Source of the DNA: Stenogyne calaminthoides
Taxonomy: Eukaryota; Streptophyta; Magnoliopsida; Lamiales; Lamiaceae
Direction of reading: 5' to 3'
Length of the DNA: 64,000 nucleotides
Assembly (NCBI GenBank): GCA_037126765.1
Contig: JBBCBC010000024.1
Span: forward strand, 20,247,554 to 20,311,553
In this document: piece by piece, positions 58,441 to 64,000 of the stretch
Position numbering within the stretch: the first letter of the stretch is position 1
How the letters are laid out: each line of letters opens with the position of its first letter
Notes under the pieces: model-generated
Databases searched by the model: none
Told to the model about the DNA's origin: nothing
What the model saw: only the letters and a program-made list of their open reading frames with translations
Program-made: the position numbers and the translations under genes

Positions 58441-58717
58441 ATCTCCAACTTATACTCAAAGTCTGCTTTTAAGTATACTACAACATGTCTTGTGTAGTTC
58501 CTAATGCGTGACATCTAATGTCACCTACACGAACATAATAATATCTCCCACTTATACTCAAAGCAGATTGGCAACGGTCTTGACACCCATTCCTTCCACA
58601 TGTCTCTCGAATGTGTTCTGAGGCAGACCCTTTTTGAATGGATCCGCTAGGTTGTCTTCTGACGCGATCTTTGCCACCTCTATATCTCCTCTCTTAACGA
58701 TTTCTCGTATAAGATGG
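58441..58717 (-). pseudogene. pol: Family A polypurine tracts and end of pol (RNase H)
   Basis: Read leftward from 58717: REIVKRGDIEVAKIASEDN, LADPFKKGLPQNTFERHVEG and a stop at 58558-58560. This is the conserved C-terminal end of copia pol. After the stop the polypurine tract appears twice (58543-58563 overlapping the stop, and 58441-58461 next to the LTR). The copy is cut at 58717/58718 by element F copy 2. Confidence 0.88.
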
Positions 58718-60291
58718 TGTTGGAAAATTTATAGTTTTGATAAAAGTTCCAAAAACACATGTAATAGAACCAGTCAGACCTGTTAGCTGACTGATGTTTA
58801 TATTACTGCTTCTAGAATACCAATTGATAATTACTGTATAGAACAAATGATGTAATAGATAGGTCGCATATTGAGGGGGAACCTCAATATGTATAAGTCA
58901 GATCTGAAGACCCAAAGAACAGCTGATATCCGACAGACCAGAATGCAAGAGAAGAACAGAAGATCAGATCGATCTGATCAAGTCAGATATCACAGCTGAA
59001 GTCATGAATCTCAAACTCAGAATACTTGAAGATCAAATGACTTCCAGATGATCAGACCAGAAGACCTACATCAGCCGAGTCTGCTAGTTGAAGCTAAGTC
59101 AACCGGCACCAGAAGACTCCATCAGGTAGACTGATCAGTTCTGACTGATCAGGTCAGCTCACCAGGTGAAAACCGATGTTTCACCAAATCATACGTCGAT
59201 GATCCAAACAAGAAGAATGTCAACCTTAGTTGGAAGAACTACACTGAAAAGTGCGTTTGTCAACCAATAAAGACAAGACACGTATGATCGGAGCCGACAA
59301 TTACGGGATTCGATGCTGCTCTCTCTAACGGCTACAAAATACAAGTTCACACTTTCGACCATGCCGTTCCTGAAGCACGTCACATCAATCCTGCAAACCT
59401 ACCAAACATAGCCTGAAATTCAAATTGCTCTCCAACGGCTCTTTGATTTCAAGGTCTATAAATATGGGATCACACTTCAGAGTGAAGACACGGAAACACT
59501 GAACAATCAAGAAGCTCAAGCAATTATCATATTTCCGCACGAAGAACACGAACTTGAAGTTAATTTTACAGTGTTCATCCCATAAGTTCTTAGCATTGAA
59601 ATCTTTTCATCTAGTTGATAGGCTACATTAAACACTAGAAAAGATTTCATAGTTGGAACCAAAACAATCTTATCCAAACCCAAGTTAGGTTAAGTTGTTT
59701 AGCAAGATTTCAGACTAGGGTTTCTAGTTACGATTTACGGGATCGGTTGAGTGAGAACTCCTTAAATATCTCTGTCGGTTGTCTTTGTGTTGGACTAACA
59801 CATAAATCTAAGTCCAGTTGGTTAAGTTGGTGCCCCTTGTGATAGGGAAGAGTGGACGTAGGACTGGTTTGTCCGAACCACTATAAATCTTGTGTGCCTT
59901 TACCGCTTTGATTAACTGTTTACACAATCGCACACAACCTTTTAAAGCAGCATACATATTCTAAGATAAGATCAGCTAGCACCAAGCTTCTGATCTGATC
60001 AAGCTTGCACTTCACTCAACTGGTTAAAAGACTATCTTTGGAATCGATTTTATCTAAACCGGTTTTTCACACGTAAAAACTTAGCTTCCGACATCGCTTA
60101 AATTGATAGCTACCGAATCGACCGCGCCTTCAGTGATCGATAAGTTGGTTATCGATCAAAATTCATTCACTTCGCGCTCTCGATCAAAGCTAATCGCCAT
60201 CACACCCGATCAAGACAAAAAGTTTGCGTAAGTCTATTCACCCCTCCCCTCTAGACTTACGCCCTCCACAAAACCCGTTTCGGGACCTACA
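58718..60291 (+). repeat. Element F copy 2, 5' LTR
   Basis: 1,574 bp, TGTTGGAAAATTT to GGGACCTACA, similar in length to the copy 1 LTRs, with TATAAATA at 59457-59464. The last 300 bases are much more diverged than the rest. Confidence 0.9.
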
Positions 60292-60293
60292 AG

Positions 60294-60304
60294 TGGTATC
60301 GAGC
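60294..60304 (+). other. Element F copy 2 primer binding site, damaged
   Basis: TGGTATCGAGC, equivalent to TGGTATCAGAGC of copy 1 with the CAG reduced to CG. As written it would pair poorly with initiator-Met tRNA. Confidence 0.8.
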
Positions 60305-60429
60305 GGTGGTTCTCTACGGACCAATCGGGCTTTGAGTATCATCGATTCTTGAGGAAGAATCTTCGTGGTCAACTGAACAGATCTTGAAAAACCTTCTTAA
60401 AACTCATTCTTTTTCCAAAATCACTCAAC

Positions 60430-62189
60430 ATGGATAACACCTCAGGAATGTATCATGATCTGCCGAAGTTCTCAATCGATGAGTATGCAGATTGGGCCAT
60501 ATATATGTCCAACCATCTAGGCTCAATAAGCGGCAGAATGATGGAAGTCATCGAAAGAGGACCCATCATCATTTATTACGACAACCCCGCAAGAGGGAGG
60601 AGATCCGGACTTTACCCCGAAGTCTTGTGCGAAAAAAGCCCAAATTGATGGATGCAGAGGAAAGAAAGCTGCACACTCTAGATACTATCGCAAGGCATAT
60701 TATCATGAAAATAATGGATAAGGTCACCAAGGAAAAGGTTAAGTATCTCAAAACTGCGAAAGCAATGTGGGATACTCTAAATTTGAAATATCGAGGGAAA
60801 TTTCGCAGTTTAACCGGTGAAGTTTGAAAAAGCAAGATGTTTGCCCAACTAAACCATCAACGAACCCGATGGAAGGATTACAATGTCAATAAACAAGCTT
60901 CGAGAACTTGGTAGAGATGACCGATAAAGATATCAACTACAAAATTTTAAGGTCTCTCACCAAGAAATGGGACATGAAGGTCACGCGAATCAAGGATTGC
61001 CAAGACATTTCAAAAATGAAGACAAGTAGCTTGTTCTTGAGCCTTAAAGCTCACGAAGTTCGATTTAATTGAGAGAGGACAAGCGGATGAAGATGAGGTG
61101 CCCGCCAAGCCTCAACTTCCAAATCGATTGCTTTTAAGGCAACCAAAGAAGAGATTGAAGACCAATGAATCCATTGGAAACATCGAAGTCGGTAAGCAGA
61201 TCGCTCTGCTTACCAGGAAACTAGAAAAATCAAATACTCAACTGGGTAAGTATCGAAGATTCTATAAAGATTATCAACATAGCCGAGGAAGAGAGAGGAG
61301 ATCGGACAAATGATCTCCGAAAGAACTGATCGATGATCGAAGAGATCCTGAGAGAAGAAAAAAAAGTGATAATCTAAAAGATGAGAGAAGAGATAACCAA
61401 TCGACGAGTAAGAAGCTCGACTACTATCGAAAAGAAAAGTCACTTGATATATCATACGAGATTTTAGTGATTCACCCGAAGAAAAGGTTACGTGGATCAA
61501 GGAGCGTGCTTCAACCGTGAAGAAGCCAGTCACTACAAAATCGGGACGCCTGACTGACGCCAAGAGAAAGGGAAGAAAAGAGGAACAGAAGAGAGCAACG
61601 GTACAGGGACAGAAAAGCCATGGTTGCTGACACGTCTGGAATTGACGATTCCTATCTGCCCTCTGAGGATTCTGGATACTCCTCTGTAGAAGATTTCTGT
61701 CTGATCAGCAGTGCTGTTGACTTCTATGGAAATGAAGATCTGATATTCTCTTCAGATGATGATGAGATCTGCCTGATGGCCAAGGAGGACCAATCTGAGG
61801 TAACCTCCAAACCTGCTTTGTTCGCTTCTACACCTGCTATCATTAGCACACCTGCTGGGGAGATTGACCTGCAGCTCTACTCTGAGCAATTGCTTGAGGA
61901 TCTCTCCAATGCAGTAGACACTTATGCTATAGTGGAAGCTGAAAATGACAAGCTGAGGACCAGAAATAATCAGCTTGCTAAAGAGAATGATCTCAGTAAA
62001 GCCTCTGAACTTAAATCTGCTGAAACTGCTCAGAAGGCAACTGAAGAATTTAAAATTCTGAAAGTTAAAGCTTCTGATCAGGAGAAGCAGATCAAAGATC
62101 AGCTGGCAATTAACAAACAAACAAGTTCGATGACTTCAAAATCCTGCAAGCAAAATTCGATGAGCTATTCCGAAAGCATGAAAGTCTAA
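60430..62189 (+). pseudogene. gag: Element F copy 2 gag
   Basis: The start MDNTSGMYHDLPKFSIDEYADW is at the same place as in copy 1. It breaks after 72 codons, and further frameshifts follow to 61600. The zinc-knuckle region (about 61500-61560) has lost its first cysteine pair pattern. A 189-codon open stretch from 61620 keeps the acidic part (DDSYLPSEDSGYSSVED) and the helix-prone Lys/Glu/Ala part. At 62160-62190 it keeps the arginine codon that became a stop in copy 1. Confidence 0.88.
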
Positions 62190-62980
62190 AATCATCCGAG
62201 GATAATCTGCGTAAGAAAATAGAAGTTTTTACAAAATCATCTAAAACTGTTCAAGACATGAACACCTATTTTCGAACAACGATTAACAAGAAGGGACTTG
62301 GGTATGACCTTCCACATCCTCAAAAGCCCCGACTGATTCATCTCAAAAAGGTGTAATCAGACGAGTTTCTGACAAAGATACACCAAAAGCCAAACATGTA
62401 TCCAATAAGGGAAAAAGACCAGTTGAGCAGGTAAGGCAGGTGCCTAACCAGTATGGGAACAAAAATGGACCTCAATCGGTAAATCATCACCGAGGAATCA
62501 ACGAAAGAACCCAGGTTCTTACGAAGAGACCTCAACCTGATCAACAGATCAGGAATCAGAAAAGACAACCTGTAAAAGGGAAGTCTAATCTGAGACCTAA
62601 TCAAGGTCAGCTGCATAATAAGCATGCTTCAGGTAAACTGCAAAAACCACCTATGCCGAAAAGATATGAATCTTTTGATGGTAGCAGTCGTACCTACCCC
62701 TATAATCAGAAATCTAGGGCTGCTGCACCTGAACCACCACACCGATGAAAAGAAGACAAACGTAAAAGATAAATCTCAAGTCTTCTAAGTCACCCAAGGT
62801 TCACACTAATAATCATACTAATCGAAAGATATAAAGAGACGATGATTATGTTGATAGGTATGGGAGACAAATCAGCCTTCGATCTAACCGATCTCAATAG
62901 AAGTGCTCGTTTGTATGGATCCCCAAAACTAAACCTAACCCCTCGGGACCCAATCCAAAAAGGGTACCTAAAGCCCCGAT
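62190..62980 (+). pseudogene. Element F copy 2 gag C-terminal extension
   Basis: It matches 27966-28753 of copy 1. Open from 62440 to 62748 (Gln/Pro/Lys-rich, then MPKRYESFDGSSRTYPYNQ), broken afterwards. It carries no recognisable enzymatic domain. Confidence 0.75.
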
Positions 62981-64000
62981 TTGGTCTGCGAGAACGCGGG
63001 TCTGGCCAACAAAGGAGGTGTGCAAGCAACTATCTGGTACATCGATAGTGGATGCTCAAGGCACATGACTGGAAGCAAACATCTCCTCAGCTCTTACATA
63101 GAACAGAAAGGCCCGCGTGTACTCTTCGGTGATGATAACTTTGGTTATACCAAAGGATTCGGAACCTTAGAGAATGATGATGTACAAGTAACTGGAGTCT
63201 CGTATGTCGAAGGTCTGAAGCACAACCTATTATCGATTTCACAATTCTGCGACAACGGGTTCAGTGTTGAGTTCTCGACTGACCAATGCACTATTAAGAA
63301 TCGAGCCACTCAACAGATTTTGCTAACTGGTTCAAGGAAAGGGACGATCTACACAGCAGATTGGAACAGCTGCCCAAGAAATGCATGCCTGATTGTTAAG
63401 AGTTCCAAAAGTAGCAGTTGGCTCTGGCACAAAAGGATGAGCCATCTGAACTTTAAAACTCTTAATAAGATAGCAAGGATGTCTCTAGTGGAAGGACTTC
63501 CTAATGAAGTATTTTCAAAGGATCGGACACATGTCTTTGCATGTCGAAAAGGAAAACAGGTCAAAGCTTCATTCAAAGGAATTCTCGGACCCAAGATCCA
63601 AAGAGAGTATTGCAGTTGCTTCATATGGATCTATTCGGACCGGTTACACCAGTCAGTCTCAACGGACGCAAATATACTCTAGTAATCGTGGATGACTATT
63701 CCAAGTTTACCTGGGTTATATTCTTACATAAGAAGAATGAGACGACAACGAAGATACCCGAGCTGCTAAAAAGATTACAAAATGAGAAGGGTGTCAGTGT
63801 AGTAAAAATCAGATCAGATAAAGGTACGAATTTAAACTCTTTTATTATTGATTTTTGCTCTAAGTTTGGTATCTGACATGAAACATCACCGCAAGGACGC
63901 CACAATAGAATGGAGTAGCGAATCGGAGGAATGAACTCTCAAAAAGGTTCGCTCGCCGACGATGTTACCGAACATGCAATACCAAATCAAGCTTTTATAA
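62981..64000 (+). pseudogene. pol: Element F copy 2 protease and integrase (cut by window edge)
   Basis: The protease has IWYIDSGCSRHMTG and stays open through GLKHNLLSISQFC and the spacer. The integrase zinc-binding part has LWHKRMSHLNFKTLN, but the CxxC pair reads FACRKG, so one cysteine is lost. A frameshift near 63600 leads to YTLVIVDDYSKFTWV and KIRSDKGTN (63541-63876); beyond 63876 the frame is broken again. Protease and pre-integrase are better preserved than in copy 1. Confidence 0.88.

Larger units (their letters stand above)
58718..64000 (+). mobile_element. Sirevirus-like element F, copy 2 (5' part, runs off the window)
   Basis: 5' LTR, primer site, gag and protease-integrase in the order of copy 1. 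Left target candidate GATGG (58713-58717). Some stretches are nearly intact (61620-62189, 62981-63680), while others (60000-60420, 60780-61600, 62740-62980) have many small indels. Many of these convert CTG or CAG to TCG, CCG or CGA compared with copy 1. The element would continue with RT, RNase H and, if complete, the third ORF to the right. Confidence 0.9.

Noticed and set aside
54905..58717. GATGG before both G copy 2 and F copy 2 as evidence of a shared insertion event
   Set aside because: The families differ, and two 5-bp matches beside TGTTGG ends are easily coincidental; the F copy 2 duplication cannot be verified in this window.

Overview
This is plant nuclear DNA (angiosperm, most likely a eudicot) from a repeat-rich, probably heterochromatic region. 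I find no host gene that can be supported. Nearly all of the 64 kb is transposable elements inserted into one another. The evidence is Ty1/copia and Ty3/gypsy gag-pol domains, LTRs with TG...CA ends, 5-bp target-site duplications (TSDs), primer binding sites matching plant initiator-Met and Asp tRNAs, a fragmented plant L1-type LINE and a non-autonomous hAT element. Letters A-H below are my own family labels.

Left block (1-14.35 kb): a minus-strand LINE is cut into pieces. It holds a complete plus-strand copia element B (1367-10552, TSD GCTTC), a solo LTR of family A (11117-12955, TSD ATATA) and a partial family-A LTR at the window edge (1-1340). From 14.35 to 15.93 kb lies AT-rich DNA with a small foldback repeat and a degenerate minisatellite.

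Middle block (15.9-50.7 kb): a minus-strand copia element C has its 3' LTR and most of its pol and gag here. It is interrupted by a gypsy-type solo LTR D (17678-19372, TSD CTTCT). Its gag is then interrupted by a long minus-strand Athila-like gypsy element E (21906 to about 50690). E in turn holds a 16.4-kb plus-strand Sirevirus-like copia element F (24457-40840, TSD TTTTC), whose 3' LTR holds a solo LTR of family G (38216-39797, TSD CTTTT). The 5' LTR of E also holds a 981-bp hAT-type element (49531-50511, 8-bp TSD GTTTAACC).

Right block (50.7-64 kb): a family-A 3' LTR with a short internal stub is followed by the 5' LTR and gag of copia element H. H gag is split by a second family-G solo LTR (54910-56378, TSD GATGG) and then by another family-A 3' LTR with the end of its pol. 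That A copy is itself interrupted by a second, heavily damaged copy of F (58718 to the window end).

The parts most worth a second look are in F and B. Between pol and the 3' LTR, F copy 1 carries a third open reading region of about 1,057 codons, with a coiled-coil-like part and basic tracts. It also carries a separate antisense ORF with its own TATA and CCAAT boxes. B has a long leader with a CpG-rich block and an array of stem-loops in which paired bases have changed together. Parts of the F and G copies also show CAG/CTG-centred changes that look more like sequencing errors at methylated CHG sites than mutation.
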